In this document: positions 51,177-60,914 of the stretch, one piece after another
How positions within the stretch are numbered: the stretch's first letter is position 1
How the letters are laid out: each line of letters begins with the position of its first letter
Assembly: GCF_003663885.1 (NCBI RefSeq)
Contig: NZ_RCCE01000001.1
Span: forward strand, 620,001 to 684,000
DNA length: 64,000 nucleotides
Origin: Litoreibacter meonggei
GTDB taxonomy: Bacteria > Pseudomonadota > Alphaproteobacteria > Rhodobacterales > Rhodobacteraceae
Reading direction: 5' to 3'
The notes under the pieces: model-generated
Database searches by the model: none
What the model was told of the DNA's origin: nothing
What the model saw: the letters and a program-made list of their open reading frames with translations, nothing else
Position numbers and translations under genes: made by a program

Positions 51177-51521
51177 TCAACCAACAGGCGGGGCGCGGGC
51201 GTTCAGGGCGCCCTTGCTCGTCTGGACGTAAGATTGGCTGGCCTGCGCCAGCACGAGGTCCATCTTTTGCGCATCGCCGCGCAACACCATGACCGGCGGC
51301 GGGCCATCGGCCAGCATCACCATAGTGCAATCGGGGCAGATTGGTGCGGGATCGACGGGATCGCCATGCGCGTTGAGTAAAATGGTTTGCAACCCGGATC
51401 CGTTGCAGATCACCATCGCCGGCGTGCCAGCATCGCGGTCGCGCATCACCGCCATTGAGCCAGTGGTGGCAACCATGGTGAGCACGAGGAATGCAGCAAA
51501 GAGGCGGCGGATGTGGATCAT
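51177..51521 (-). CDS. Secreted CPxC protein, DUF2946-like
   Basis: A 114-residue protein with a hydrophobic N-terminal signal (MIHIRRLFAAFLVLTMVATTGSMA, about 24 residues) and a short mature part containing VICNGSG and APICPDCTMVML. The CPDC pair and the position before a copper chaperone suggest a metal-handling role, as in DUF2946-like proteins; this is inference. The ATG at 51521 is favoured; an in-frame ATG at 51572 exists. Confidence 0.7.
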   Translation of the reverse strand: MIHIRRLFAAFLVLTMVATTGSMAVMRDRDAGTPAMVICNGSGLQTILLNAHGDPVDPAPICPDCTMVMLADGPPPVMVLRGDAQKMDLVLAQASQSYVQTSKGALNARAPPVG

Positions 51522-51595
51522 GGATCTATCCATACGGTGCGTTGGCAACAGAGCCAATATGCCAAATCGCACCTCACGTGACGTTGTTCCAGATC

Positions 51596-51633
51596 AAACG
51601 AAAACGGCCCCGCCCATTTAAAGGACGAGGCCG
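51596..51633 (-). terminator. Intrinsic terminator of rpmB
   Basis: An imperfect stem CGGCCCCGCC...GGACGAGGCCG (51605-51633) is followed on the minus strand by TTTTCGTTT. It lies 26 bp after the rpmB stop codon. Confidence 0.7.
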
Positions 51634-51658
51634 CTTCTAAAGCGATACGCGGTAAGGC

Positions 51659-51946
51659 TTAGGCCTCGGCTTGCGCCTTCGCGATGTCTTTTTTGACTTT
51701 GAGCGCCTTAGTAGACAGCTCGATGTCTTTGGCTTTTGCCATGAAGCCGTCAAGGCCACCACGGTGATCAACTGTGCGCAGGGCAGCAGCAGAAATGCGG
51801 AACTTGAAGCCGCGACCCAAGGTCTCGGACATCAAGGTGACGTCGTTCAGGTTCGGCAGAAAGCGGCGCTTGGTCCGGTTTTTAGCATGGCTGACATTGT
51901 TGCCAGACATCGGGCCTTTGGCGGTGAGTTCACAGACGCGCGACAT
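51659..51946 (-). CDS. rpmB: Ribosomal protein bL28
   Basis: A 95-residue protein: [32 protein letters not shown] and [18 protein letters not shown] are diagnostic. The ATG at 51946 is the conserved start. There is a single Cys at position 5, with no CxxC zinc site. It has its own terminator. Confidence 0.98.
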   Translation of the reverse strand: MSRVCELTAKGPMSGNNVSHAKNRTKRRFLPNLNDVTLMSETLGRGFKFRISAAALRTVDHRGGLDGFMAKAKDIELSTKALKVKKDIAKAQAEA

Positions 51947-52156
51947 GTGCGTTTCCTTCCGGGTCTCAAAACAGATGAAGGCACCGCGCGTGCGATGCCC
52001 TGAATTCGGTTTGCGTGGAATAGGCGGAGATTCTTGGAGGGTCAAGAGGGGAAAGGGTGTTTTGACGTGGGAAACGCCTTGTTTCTGGCCGATATACACT
52101 CTTGGGCACGAGTCAGCTTCGATTCACACCCACACCGCCTGTAAAAACCCCAATTA

Positions 52157-53131
52157 TCATAAGCTATCCAACATTCTGGCCGCAGCGCGATCGGGGGATA
52201 ATGCCCCCTCCGAGACCTGTTGCGCGAGAGTTCTCATGGACGCTGATGCCGTCTTGTCCGAACTGATCCGCGCCAAAAGCCCTGCGCGCACCGCTTCCTC
52301 GAACCAATGTACCCCTTGCGCCTTACGGCGGGTATCCCAATGACCATGCTCCTTACGCCAGTCGCTGAGCGTCCGCATGTCCTGCCACGCCTCCTCCAGC
52401 CCCAAACCGGTCAACGCCGACACGATCCGCGCCTTGGGGAACCCTTCAGGGTCTTGGGCGCGTTTGCGCAACAAGCGCAGCGCGCCGGTATAGTCGGCCT
52501 GCGTGCGCACCGCGGCGGGCTTCAGGTCGCCATCGGCCTTGTTCACCAAGATCAGATCGGCGATTTCCATAATGCCACGTTTGACGCCCTGCAACTCGTC
52601 CCCGCCAGCGGGGGCCAGCAGCAGGATGAAGATGTCCGACATCTCGGCCACCATGGTCTCGGACTGGCCGACACCAACAGTTTCGATCAGCACCACATCA
52701 AAGCCAGCCGCCTCGCACAAGGTCACCGCCTCACGGGTGCGGCGGGCCACCCCGCCCAAATGCGACTGCGATGGCGAGGGCCGGATAAACGCGTTCGGAT
52801 CACGCGACAGCAGGTCCATACGGGTCTTGTCACCAAGAATTGATCCCCCCGAACGTGTCGAGCTTGGGTCCACCGCCAGCACCGCCACCCGCAGCCCCTG
52901 CCCCGTCAGATGCAGCCCGAACCCTTCGATAAAGGTGGATTTGCCGACGCCCGGCGTACCGGACAACCCGATGCGCAAGGCTTGCGGTGCATCCACGCGC
53001 AAGGTGTCAATTAGGGCCAAAGCCTCCGCCCGATGATCGGCGCGGCCACTTTCCACAAGGGTGATTGCACGGGCCAAGGCCCGCCTGTCGCCGCCCCGTA
53101 TCTTTGCCGCCATGTCTTCAATATGTTTCAA
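52157..53131 (-). CDS. meaB: GTPase MeaB (methylmalonyl-CoA mutase chaperone)
   Basis: A 324-residue SIMIBI-class GTPase. The Walker A is GLSGTPGVGKSTFIEGFG, followed by VLAVDPSSTRSGGSILGDKTRM, VVLIETVGVGQSETMVAEM and NKADGDL. It protects and reactivates the B12-dependent mutase. The mutase gene is not in the window. Confidence 0.95.
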   Translation of the reverse strand: MKHIEDMAAKIRGGDRRALARAITLVESGRADHRAEALALIDTLRVDAPQALRIGLSGTPGVGKSTFIEGFGLHLTGQGLRVAVLAVDPSSTRSGGSILGDKTRMDLLSRDPNAFIRPSPSQSHLGGVARRTREAVTLCEAAGFDVVLIETVGVGQSETMVAEMSDIFILLLAPAGGDELQGVKRGIMEIADLILVNKADGDLKPAAVRTQADYTGALRLLRKRAQDPEGFPKARIVSALTGLGLEEAWQDMRTLSDWRKEHGHWDTRRKAQGVHWFEEAVRAGLLARISSDKTASASMRTLAQQVSEGALSPDRAAARMLDSL

Positions 53132-53236
53132 GGATGGGCGATCTTTCGCTTGTTTTCCCCGTAACTTGGGGTGTTATCCGGTGGTTTGAGGACCAATATG
53201 CCCTGAGAGGCATAAGTGATGCAACGAGGCTAAAAT

Positions 53237-53956
53237 ATGAAGCGATTTTTGACAATTCTGGGCCTCTGCGCTCTGCCGCTAACACTCACCGCGCCCCAAA
53301 TGGCTGCGGCTGATGGGGCCACGGATGCTGTGTTTTCCGTCGCCATTCGCGGGATCACCGCAGGCACTCTGACGGTCAAAGGCTCCGAGAGTGGTGGCTC
53401 CTACAAGGCGTCCGGCGTCTTGCAAAGCGGCGGGCTCGTCGGGTTGGTGGCCAAAGTGAAATACACCGCCAGCGCCAGCGGACGGGTCAAAGGCAACACG
53501 TTCAGCCCTTCGCGCTATGACGAGAAGGCGGATACCGGCAAGCGCAAATCCTCCGCCTCGATGACCTATAAGGGCGGTGTGCCCTCCGTGTCGGACTATG
53601 TGGCAGGGCCGAATGTGGTGAAACCATCGACCCAGAAAGGCACCGTGGACCCGATGACCGCGCTCTATGCTGCGTTCCGCGACGTTAACAAGGACGAGGT
53701 CTGCAAGCTGGACGTCAAAATGTATGACGGAAAGCGCCGCTCGCAAGTGAAGCTGGCCACCCCACGCGCCGACGGCGACATGATCAAATGCGACGGCGAG
53801 TACCGCCGATTGGCCGGATTTTCATCGGAAGACATGGCAGAGAAATCGCGTTTTCCCTTTAACCTATACTACGCCAAGACCGCCGATGGCCGCTATCGCG
53901 TGGAAAAGGTTGTGACCCACACGCTCTACGGCAACGCAGTGATGAAGCGGAAATAG
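53237..53956 (+). CDS. DUF3108 domain secreted protein
   Basis: A 239-residue protein with a signal peptide (MKRFLTILGLCALPLTLTAPQMAAA). The mature part has the DUF3108 layout: FSVAIRGITAGTLTVKGSE, YTASASGRVKGNTFSPSRYDEKAD and DPMTALYAAFRDV. It is probably beta-rich and periplasmic. A small GC hairpin lies between it and hrpB. Confidence 0.87.
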   Translation: MKRFLTILGLCALPLTLTAPQMAAADGATDAVFSVAIRGITAGTLTVKGSESGGSYKASGVLQSGGLVGLVAKVKYTASASGRVKGNTFSPSRYDEKADTGKRKSSASMTYKGGVPSVSDYVAGPNVVKPSTQKGTVDPMTALYAAFRDVNKDEVCKLDVKMYDGKRRSQVKLATPRADGDMIKCDGEYRRLAGFSSEDMAEKSRFPFNLYYAKTADGRYRVEKVVTHTLYGNAVMKRK

Positions 53957-53987
53957 ACCTTCGCGCCAAGGCGCGCTATGCGGGGGC

Positions 53988-56405
53988 ATGAGCCTTCCGA
54001 TTGAAGATGTAGTAGACGCCCTTGTCGGTCACATGACCGATAGGGGCGTTTGCGTTTTGCAGGCCCCGCCCGGCGCGGGCAAAACCACGCGGGTGCCGCT
54101 GGCGCTGCTGGAGGCGGGTGCCTTTGACGGGCGGCTGATCATGCTGGAGCCGCGACGGCTTGCGACCCGCGCCGCCGCCGAGCGGATGGCGCAGAGTTTG
54201 GGCGAACCTGTTGGCGCGACCGTCGGCTACCGGATGCGCGGCGAGGCGAAGGTATCGAAAACAACGCGGATCGAGGTGGTGACCGAAGGCATCCTGACCC
54301 GCATGATCCAGAGCGATCCTGAACTTGCGGGCGTGGGCTGCGTGGTGTTCGACGAATTCCACGAGCGGTCCCTGAATGGCGACTTGGGGTTGGCCTTGAC
54401 GTGGGAAGCGCGCGGGGCGTTACGGCCCGACCTGAAACTGATGGTGATGTCGGCCACCTTGGACGCGGAACCCGTGGCGAAATTGTTGGGCAACGCACCA
54501 GTCGTGACCTCCGACGGGCGCGCGCATCCGGTCGAGACCCGCTGGCTGAACCGCCCGTTGCACAAGGACATCCGCTTCGAGACGGCAACCGCCGATCTGG
54601 TGAACCACGCGGTAAGTGAGACCACAGGCGGCGTCTTGGTGTTCCTGCCCGGCGAAGGCGAAATCCGGCGCGTGATGGGCATGCTCCATGTGCCGAAAGA
54701 TGCCGTTGTGCGCCCGCTGTTCGGCGCGCTGCCGTTCAAAGAGCAACGCGCGGCGATTGCGCCAGAGGACGGCGTGCGCAAGATCGTGCTGGCAACCTCG
54801 ATTGCCGAAACCTCCCTAACCATCGAGGACGTCTGCGTCGTAGTGGACGCAGGACGCGCGCGGCGGGCGCGGTTCGACCCCGGCTCCGGCATGTCGCGGC
54901 TGGTCACCGAGAAAGTATCGCGCGCCGAGGCCACCCAGCGCCAAGGCCGCGCGGGACGGGTTCAGGCAGGCGTGTGCTACCGGATGTGGACGAAGGCCGA
55001 GGAAGGCGCGTTGCCTGCCTTCCCGCCTGCCGAGATCGAAGCGGCGGACTTGACGGGGCTGGCGCTGGAGCTGGCGAACTGGGGCGCGGCACCGGAGGAG
55101 TTGGCATTCCTGACACCTCCGCCGGAGGGTGCGTTCAACGAAGCGAAAGCCCTTTTGCGGATGCTGGGGGCGTTGGACAGCGACCGGATCACCGACCACG
55201 GGCGCAGCTTGGCCGCGATGCCGCTGCATCCGCGCTTGGGGCATATGCTGGCGATGTCCGGTGGGCGTGGGCCTGCGCTGGCGGCTCTGTTGGCGGAACG
55301 CGACCCGCTGGGGCGCAGCGCGGGGACGGACATCGCAGCACGCATGAAGCTACTCAGCGGCACGGTGCCACCCCACGCCAATCGCGGCGTGCTGGAACGG
55401 GTACGAGCAGAGGCCAAACGCCTCAAGCGCTTCGCTGGCAGCTCCGAGCGCAGCTTGGGCGAGATGGCCGCCCTCGCCTACCCCGACCGCATCGGATTGC
55501 GGCGTGCGGGTAAGGACGCGCGCTATGTTTTGTCAGGTGGCAAAGGCGCGATGATCGACAACGGCGACGCACTGGCGGGGCAACGGTTGATCGTGGCGCT
55601 TGATCTGGACGGCGATGCGCGGGAAGCCAAGGTGCGGCTGGCCTGCGCTTTAAGCGAGGCAGAGTTACGCGGCCTCTATGCGGACCAGATCGAGTGGGTC
55701 GAGCTGTGCGAATGGTCGAAACGCGACCGCAAGGTGCTGGCCCGCAGGCAGGAACGCTTCGGGGCGTTGGTGCTGGACGACCGCACGTGGAAAGACGCGG
55801 ACCCCAACCATATGGCGCAAGCGATGCTGGAAGGGATACGCCAATTGGGCCTCACATCGCTCAACTGGTCGAAACCCGCGCGCTACCTACGGGCGCGGGT
55901 TCTCTATATGCGCGACGGCATGCCGGACTGGTCGGACGAAGGGCTGTTGAACAGCCTAGAAGACTGGCTGCTGCCCTATCTGTCAGGCGTCCGCTCGGCG
56001 GAGGATTTGAAAGGCGTCAACGTCGCAGAAGCCCTGCGCGCCGCGCTCAACTGGGACCAGATGCAGGCATTGGACGCAGGTGCGCCCGCGAAATTCACCA
56101 CGCCCTTGGGGCGTGATCTGGCGCTGGATTACGCACACGGGACCCCTGCCCTTGAGGTGCGCCTGCAAGAGATGTTCGGCGTCACACAGCACCCGCGCAC
56201 GGGGCCGGACCGGCTACCGTTGAAAATCACACTCCTGTCGCCCGCGTCAAAACCCGTGCAGGTCACCACCGATTTGCCGGGGTTCTGGGCTGGCTCCTAC
56301 GCCGACGTGCGCAAGGACATGCGCGCGCGGTATCCGCGCCACCCATGGCCCGAGGACCCCACCGTCGCCGACCCCACCTTGCGCGCCAAGCCGCGCGGGA
56401 CGTAA
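53988..56405 (+). CDS. hrpB: ATP-dependent helicase HrpB
   Basis: An 805-residue DEAH-type helicase. Motif I is QAPPGAGKTTRVPL, motif II is DEFHERSLNGD, then SATLDAEPV, and motif VI is EATQRQGRAGRVQAG. The C-terminal HrpB domain (ADQIEWVELCEWSKRDRK..., AHGTPALEVRLQEMFGV) is present. The substrate in cells is unknown. Confidence 0.96.
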   Translation: MSLPIEDVVDALVGHMTDRGVCVLQAPPGAGKTTRVPLALLEAGAFDGRLIMLEPRRLATRAAAERMAQSLGEPVGATVGYRMRGEAKVSKTTRIEVVTEGILTRMIQSDPELAGVGCVVFDEFHERSLNGDLGLALTWEARGALRPDLKLMVMSATLDAEPVAKLLGNAPVVTSDGRAHPVETRWLNRPLHKDIRFETATADLVNHAVSETTGGVLVFLPGEGEIRRVMGMLHVPKDAVVRPLFGALPFKEQRAAIAPEDGVRKIVLATSIAETSLTIEDVCVVVDAGRARRARFDPGSGMSRLVTEKVSRAEATQRQGRAGRVQAGVCYRMWTKAEEGALPAFPPAEIEAADLTGLALELANWGAAPEELAFLTPPPEGAFNEAKALLRMLGALDSDRITDHGRSLAAMPLHPRLGHMLAMSGGRGPALAALLAERDPLGRSAGTDIAARMKLLSGTVPPHANRGVLERVRAEAKRLKRFAGSSERSLGEMAALAYPDRIGLRRAGKDARYVLSGGKGAMIDNGDALAGQRLIVALDLDGDAREAKVRLACALSEAELRGLYADQIEWVELCEWSKRDRKVLARRQERFGALVLDDRTWKDADPNHMAQAMLEGIRQLGLTSLNWSKPARYLRARVLYMRDGMPDWSDEGLLNSLEDWLLPYLSGVRSAEDLKGVNVAEALRAALNWDQMQALDAGAPAKFTTPLGRDLALDYAHGTPALEVRLQEMFGVTQHPRTGPDRLPLKITLLSPASKPVQVTTDLPGFWAGSYADVRKDMRARYPRHPWPEDPTVADPTLRAKPRGT

Positions 56406-56470
56406 GCGGGCTGGACAGTGCGGCACCGACCGTTAGTGTTTGAGGCGACCCAAATTCGGAGGCCCGCGTC

Positions 56471-58759
56471 ATGACACTCGCCAACAGCAAATTCGGCACC
56501 GCTCAACCTGTGAAACGCCTTGAGGATTCACGCTTCCTGACCGGCCATGGCCGCTATCTTGACGACACGGTGCCCAGCGGGGCGCTGTTCGGCTTCGTGT
56601 TCCGCTCCTCCGTTGCTCATGCCGAAATCACCGATCTAGATACCACCGAAGCGGAGGCCGCAGAGGGCGTGCATCTGGTCCTGACAGCCGACAGCTTCGA
56701 GGCCGCAGGTGGCACCAACAAAATGGGCGCGTCGATCATTTCCAACCGTGACGGCACCCAAGGCGCCGCCCCCGTGCGGCCCATTCTGGCGACGGGGCGC
56801 GTGCGTTTTGTGGGCGAGGCGATTGCGATGGTCGTGGCGGACAGTCTGGAGCAAGCAAAGGACGCCGCCGAGTTGATCGGGTTCGACTATGACGATTTGG
56901 ACGTTCATATGGACGTCTCCGAAGGCGGCGCGGCGATCCACCCGGAGGCCCCGAACAACGTCGCTTATGACTGGGGGATCGGCGATGCGGAAAAAACCGA
57001 CGCCGCATTCAAGGCCGCAGCCTTCACCACCAAGGTCGAAATCGGCGACAACCGGATCATCGCCAACTCCATGGAGCCGCGGGGCTGTTGGGCCGCGATC
57101 GAGGAGGACCGCTTGCGCATGGAATATTCCGGCCAAGGCGTCTGGGGCCTGAAAGGCTCGCTCGCCTCTACGCTGGGGATCGACAAAACGGACGTGCATG
57201 TGACCACCCCCGACGTGGGTGGCGGCTTCGGGATGAAGGCGTTTGACTACCCCGAATATTTCATGGTGGCCCAAGCAGCCCGCACCCTTGGCCGCCCCGT
57301 GCGCTGGCAAGCCGACCGCACGGAATCGATGCTAACCGACAACGCGGGCCGCGATCTGGTGTCCACAGCAGAGCTGGCATTCGACGCAAACCACAAAATC
57401 ACCGCCTACCGCGTCAACGCGGTTAGCAACATGGGCGCGTATAATTCAACCTTCGCGCAGTTCATCCAAAGCGATCTGGCCTCCAAGGTTTTGATGGGCG
57501 GCTATGACGTGCAGGCCGCGTATTTCTCGAACCAAGGCATCTATACCAACACCACCCAAGTCGACGCCTATCGCGGCGCAGGCCGCCCCGAGGCGATCTA
57601 TGTGCTGGAACGCGCCATCGACTACGCAGCCCGCGAATTGGGCGTGGACGCGATGGAGCTGCGGCGCAAGAACTTCATTCCGGCGGACAAGTTCCCCTAC
57701 ACCTCGGTCACCGGTGAACTCTATGACGTGGGCGACTTCCACAAGGTCTTGAACCGCACCGAGCAAGAGGCCGACATGGCAGGCTTCACCGCACGCAAAG
57801 CCACCTCAGCCAGGGCGGGAAAACTGCGCGGGCTTGGCGTGTGCTACTACATCGAAAGCATCCTCGGCAGTCCCGACGAAACCGCGCATGTGGAGTTCGC
57901 AGACACAGGCCGCGTTAACCTTTACGTAGGCACCCAAAGCAACGGCCAAGGCCACGAGACCGTCTATGCCCAGATGCTGCACGAATACACCGGCATCGAC
58001 ATTGACCTGATCGACATCATCCAAGGTGACAGCGACCGGATCGCCAACGGCGGCGGCACGGGCGGCTCCCGCTCGGTCACCACGCAAGGCACCGCAAACA
58101 AGGCGGTGGCGGAGAAGACCATCGACACGTTCCGACCTTTTGTAGCCGAGCAGTTGGGCGCACATGAAGTCGCCTTCGAGGACGGCGCGTTCCGCACCGA
58201 AAGCTCCAACACGGTAATGACCCTGATCGAGGCCGCAGACGCCGCCCGCAACGAGGGCCGCGACGACTTGCTGAATATCTCCGCCAGCACCACCCTGCCC
58301 GGCCGCTCTTACCCCAATGGCTGCCACGTGGCGGAGGTCGAGATCGACCCCGACACCGGCGTGACCGAGGTGGTCAAATACACCGTGGTGGATGATTTCG
58401 GCGTGTTAATGAACCCGATGATGGCCGAAGGCCAGGTCCATGGCGGCGTGGTGCAAGGCATCGGGCAGGCGATCAGCGAGCATGTGGTCTACGACGAAGA
58501 TGGCCAGCTTTTGACCGCGACGTTCATGGATTACGGCATGCCCCGCGCGGCGGACATGCCGATGATCGCGTTCCACTCGGAGCCGGTTCCATCCACCGCC
58601 AACGTGCTTGGTATGAAAGGCTGCGGCGAGGCGGGAACCGTGGGGGCCTTGGCCGCCGTAGCCAACGGTGCGCTGGACGCCATGTGGGAACGCGGCGTGC
58701 GTCACGCAGATATGCCGTTCACCCCGCAACGGGTGTGGCAGATGCTGGGCAGCACATAG
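56471..58759 (+). CDS. Molybdenum hydroxylase large subunit, form II CoxL type
   Basis: A 762-residue xanthine-oxidase-family molybdopterin-binding subunit. Motifs are DVGGGFGMKAFDYPEY, AYRGAGRPEAIYVLER (form II signature rather than the CO-oxidising form I AYxCSFR), GQGHETVYAQML, GTGGSRSVTTQG and the catalytic Glu in GCGEAGTVGA. Aldehyde or N-heterocycle oxidation is the likely activity. No FAD or 2Fe-2S subunit gene is adjacent, so its electron partners must be elsewhere. GGAGG lies 9-10 nt before the ATG. Confidence 0.92.
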   Translation: MTLANSKFGTAQPVKRLEDSRFLTGHGRYLDDTVPSGALFGFVFRSSVAHAEITDLDTTEAEAAEGVHLVLTADSFEAAGGTNKMGASIISNRDGTQGAAPVRPILATGRVRFVGEAIAMVVADSLEQAKDAAELIGFDYDDLDVHMDVSEGGAAIHPEAPNNVAYDWGIGDAEKTDAAFKAAAFTTKVEIGDNRIIANSMEPRGCWAAIEEDRLRMEYSGQGVWGLKGSLASTLGIDKTDVHVTTPDVGGGFGMKAFDYPEYFMVAQAARTLGRPVRWQADRTESMLTDNAGRDLVSTAELAFDANHKITAYRVNAVSNMGAYNSTFAQFIQSDLASKVLMGGYDVQAAYFSNQGIYTNTTQVDAYRGAGRPEAIYVLERAIDYAARELGVDAMELRRKNFIPADKFPYTSVTGELYDVGDFHKVLNRTEQEADMAGFTARKATSARAGKLRGLGVCYYIESILGSPDETAHVEFADTGRVNLYVGTQSNGQGHETVYAQMLHEYTGIDIDLIDIIQGDSDRIANGGGTGGSRSVTTQGTANKAVAEKTIDTFRPFVAEQLGAHEVAFEDGAFRTESSNTVMTLIEAADAARNEGRDDLLNISASTTLPGRSYPNGCHVAEVEIDPDTGVTEVVKYTVVDDFGVLMNPMMAEGQVHGGVVQGIGQAISEHVVYDEDGQLLTATFMDYGMPRAADMPMIAFHSEPVPSTANVLGMKGCGEAGTVGALAAVANGALDAMWERGVRHADMPFTPQRVWQMLGST

Positions 58760-59077
58760 ATGTGCGACGCGTCAGGCACTGCAATCGGCACCGTCCAGAT
58801 CGAAAACGCCCGCACCCGCGTGACCGAATGGCGCTTCAAGACACGCGGCGACAACACGGGCTGGCACAGGCACGACTATGATTATGTGGTGGTGCCATTG
58901 TTCGACGGCGCTTTGGAAATCAGGCTGCCGGATGGCGAGGTGATCACCGCGCCCATGCAAAACGGCGTGCCATATTTTCGCGAGTTGGGCGTCGAGCACG
59001 ATGTGCTCAGCGCCAATGACTTCGAATGCGCGTTCATCGAGATCGAGTTTCTGGAAGCCCCAAGCAATGGCGCGTGA
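58760..59077 (+). CDS. Small cupin-domain protein
   Basis: A 105-residue cytosolic protein: TGWHRHDYDYVVVPLFDGALEIRLPDGE (metal-binding HRHDYD), PYFRELGVEHDVLSAN with another His. Single cupin barrel. It starts at the base after the stop of the CoxL-like gene and overlaps the methyltransferase by 11 nt, so the three form an operon. Confidence 0.85.
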   Translation: MCDASGTAIGTVQIENARTRVTEWRFKTRGDNTGWHRHDYDYVVVPLFDGALEIRLPDGEVITAPMQNGVPYFRELGVEHDVLSANDFECAFIEIEFLEAPSNGA

Positions 59078-59705
59078 CCCAAAAGACAAACCAAATCTAG
59101 ACGCTGCCTACGCGCTGGAAACGCCAGAGGACAACCGGCAGCTCTATGGCGATTGGGCCGAGACCTACGACCAGAGCTTTGCGCAAAACATGGACTACCA
59201 ACTGCCCGCCCATGTGGCGCGGGTGTTTACGGAGCTTGGCGGGATCGGTCCCGTACTGGATGTCGGCGCAGGCACAGGGCTGCTGGCCAAGGCTCTAAGC
59301 ACATGCAGTGACGTCGTGATCGACGCGCTGGATCTATCCGCGGACATGTTGGCGATGGCTGGCCAGAAGGGAATTTACCGCACGCTGATCCAAGCCGACC
59401 TGACCAAGACCCTGCCGATTGAGCCCGCGCAATATGGCGGCATCGTCAGCTCCGGCACCTTTACCCACGGGCATGTCGGGCCGGATGCGTTGGACAAGCT
59501 GATCGCGCTCGCGCGTCCTGATGCGGTGTTCGTTCTGTCGGTCAACGCGGAACATTTCGAGGCGCGGGGGTTCGCGGCGAAGTTCGAAGCGCTCGCACCC
59601 AAGATCACCGACTACCATCTGCGCACGGTGTCGATCTACGGAGCGAACGGTGACCGCGCCCACACACATGACAAAGGCCATCTGGCTGTGTTCCGTCGGG
59701 CGTAA
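59067..59705 (+). CDS. Class I SAM-dependent methyltransferase
   Basis: A 212-residue protein with YGDWAETYDQSF at the start, motif I VLDVGAGTGLLAKAL, IDALDLSADMLAMAGQKG, and the SSGTFTHGHVGPDALDKLIAL segment. The latter resembles the methyltransferases related to Williams-Beuren protein 27. Substrate unknown. It ends the CoxL-like operon. Confidence 0.88.
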   Translation: MARDPKDKPNLDAAYALETPEDNRQLYGDWAETYDQSFAQNMDYQLPAHVARVFTELGGIGPVLDVGAGTGLLAKALSTCSDVVIDALDLSADMLAMAGQKGIYRTLIQADLTKTLPIEPAQYGGIVSSGTFTHGHVGPDALDKLIALARPDAVFVLSVNAEHFEARGFAAKFEALAPKITDYHLRTVSIYGANGDRAHTHDKGHLAVFRRA

Positions 59706-59795
59706 CATCCATGAATAATATGTGAAGCACCTTGACTGGAAGCCGTTCTCGGTTCCTCCTAGGATTAGTAAAAGGTTCGAATTGGAGTGAGTAAC

Positions 59796-60914
59796 GTGCG
59801 CTGGTATAAGGGAATGGAAAGGCTTGGCGGATATGTCCGCCCCATGTCTGACCGTCTCAAATCCCTGGTGGGCTTCGGCCCGGAACCGCGTTCGGTTCAC
59901 CCGAAAGGCACCCGCGGGCCAGTCACCCACGTGATCATCCTCGACGGAACCATGTCCACCTTGGAAAGCGGCTTTGAAACCCACGCCGGAATGACCTTCC
60001 GGCTGTTGTCGGAGATGGCCCCGAACAAAGCGCTGTCGCTGAAATACGAAGCCGGCCTCCAGTGGCAAGGCTTACGCCGCGCAATAGACATTATGGCGGG
60101 CGTCGGCATCAACCGCCAGATCCGCAACGCCTATGGCTTCATCGCCTCGCGCTACCGCCCCGGTGACCGCATTTTCCTGTTCGGCTATTCACGCGGGGCC
60201 TATGCCGTGCGCAGCCTTGCGGGCGTCATCGATCAGGTCGGCCTGCTGCGCGCCGACTGCGCCACCGAACGCAACGTGCGCCAAGCCTATCGCCACTACC
60301 GCAGAAGCCCGACATCGAAGGCCTGCAAGGCATTTCACGAACAGCATTGTCACAAGGAAGCCAATATCGAGATGATCGGCATCTGGGACACCGTTCGCGC
60401 CTTGGGCTTCCGCGCGCCGTTCCTGTGGCGGTTCTCACCGGTGGAGCATGAATTCCACAACCACTCGCTTGGCTGTGCGGTCAAGAACGGCTTCCACGCG
60501 CTGGCGCTCAACGAGACCCGCCGCGTGTTCGAGCCGGTGATGTGGGAAAGCCGCGAAGGCTTTGAAGGCGTGTTGGAGCAGGTCTGGTTCAAAGGCGCGC
60601 ATGGCGATGTGGGCGGCCATTTGATGGGCTATGACAAAGCACGACCCCTCGCCAATATCTCGCTCGTCTGGATGCTGGAGAAAGCCGAAACCTGCGGCCT
60701 GCCCCTGCCCGATGACTGGCGCGCACGATTCCCGCGCGACGTCGAAGCCCCGTCTGTGGGCACGTGGCGGCACTGGGGCAAACTGTTCTGGCAAAGACGC
60801 GCCCGCGTGGTCGGCCGCGACCCGTCGGAGCGGTTGCACCCAAGCGTCGTCAACAGCCCGCAAGGCTTCGTGCCCGCCAGCAAGGCGCAGCTCAAAGCCG
60901 CCTCGCGCGGCTAA
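59796..60914 (+). CDS. DUF2235 domain alpha/beta hydrolase
   Basis: A 372-residue protein with the DUF2235 (Tle1-like) pattern: [31 protein letters not shown] with nucleophile elbow [26 protein letters not shown]-like [22 protein letters not shown] and [10 protein letters not shown] with a catalytic His/Asp. Some members are type VI phospholipase effectors. No signal peptide. Of two GTG candidates, 59796 has GGAG at 8 nt; 59787 is within that site. Confidence 0.87.
   Translation: MRWYKGMERLGGYVRPMSDRLKSLVGFGPEPRSVHPKGTRGPVTHVIILDGTMSTLESGFETHAGMTFRLLSEMAPNKALSLKYEAGLQWQGLRRAIDIMAGVGINRQIRNAYGFIASRYRPGDRIFLFGYSRGAYAVRSLAGVIDQVGLLRADCATERNVRQAYRHYRRSPTSKACKAFHEQHCHKEANIEMIGIWDTVRALGFRAPFLWRFSPVEHEFHNHSLGCAVKNGFHALALNETRRVFEPVMWESREGFEGVLEQVWFKGAHGDVGGHLMGYDKARPLANISLVWMLEKAETCGLPLPDDWRARFPRDVEAPSVGTWRHWGKLFWQRRARVVGRDPSERLHPSVVNSPQGFVPASKAQLKAASRG

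Noticed and set aside
56471-58759. True CO dehydrogenase (form I CoxL)
   Set aside because: The active-site signature is AYRGAGR, not the form I AYxCSFR, and coxM/coxS are absent.
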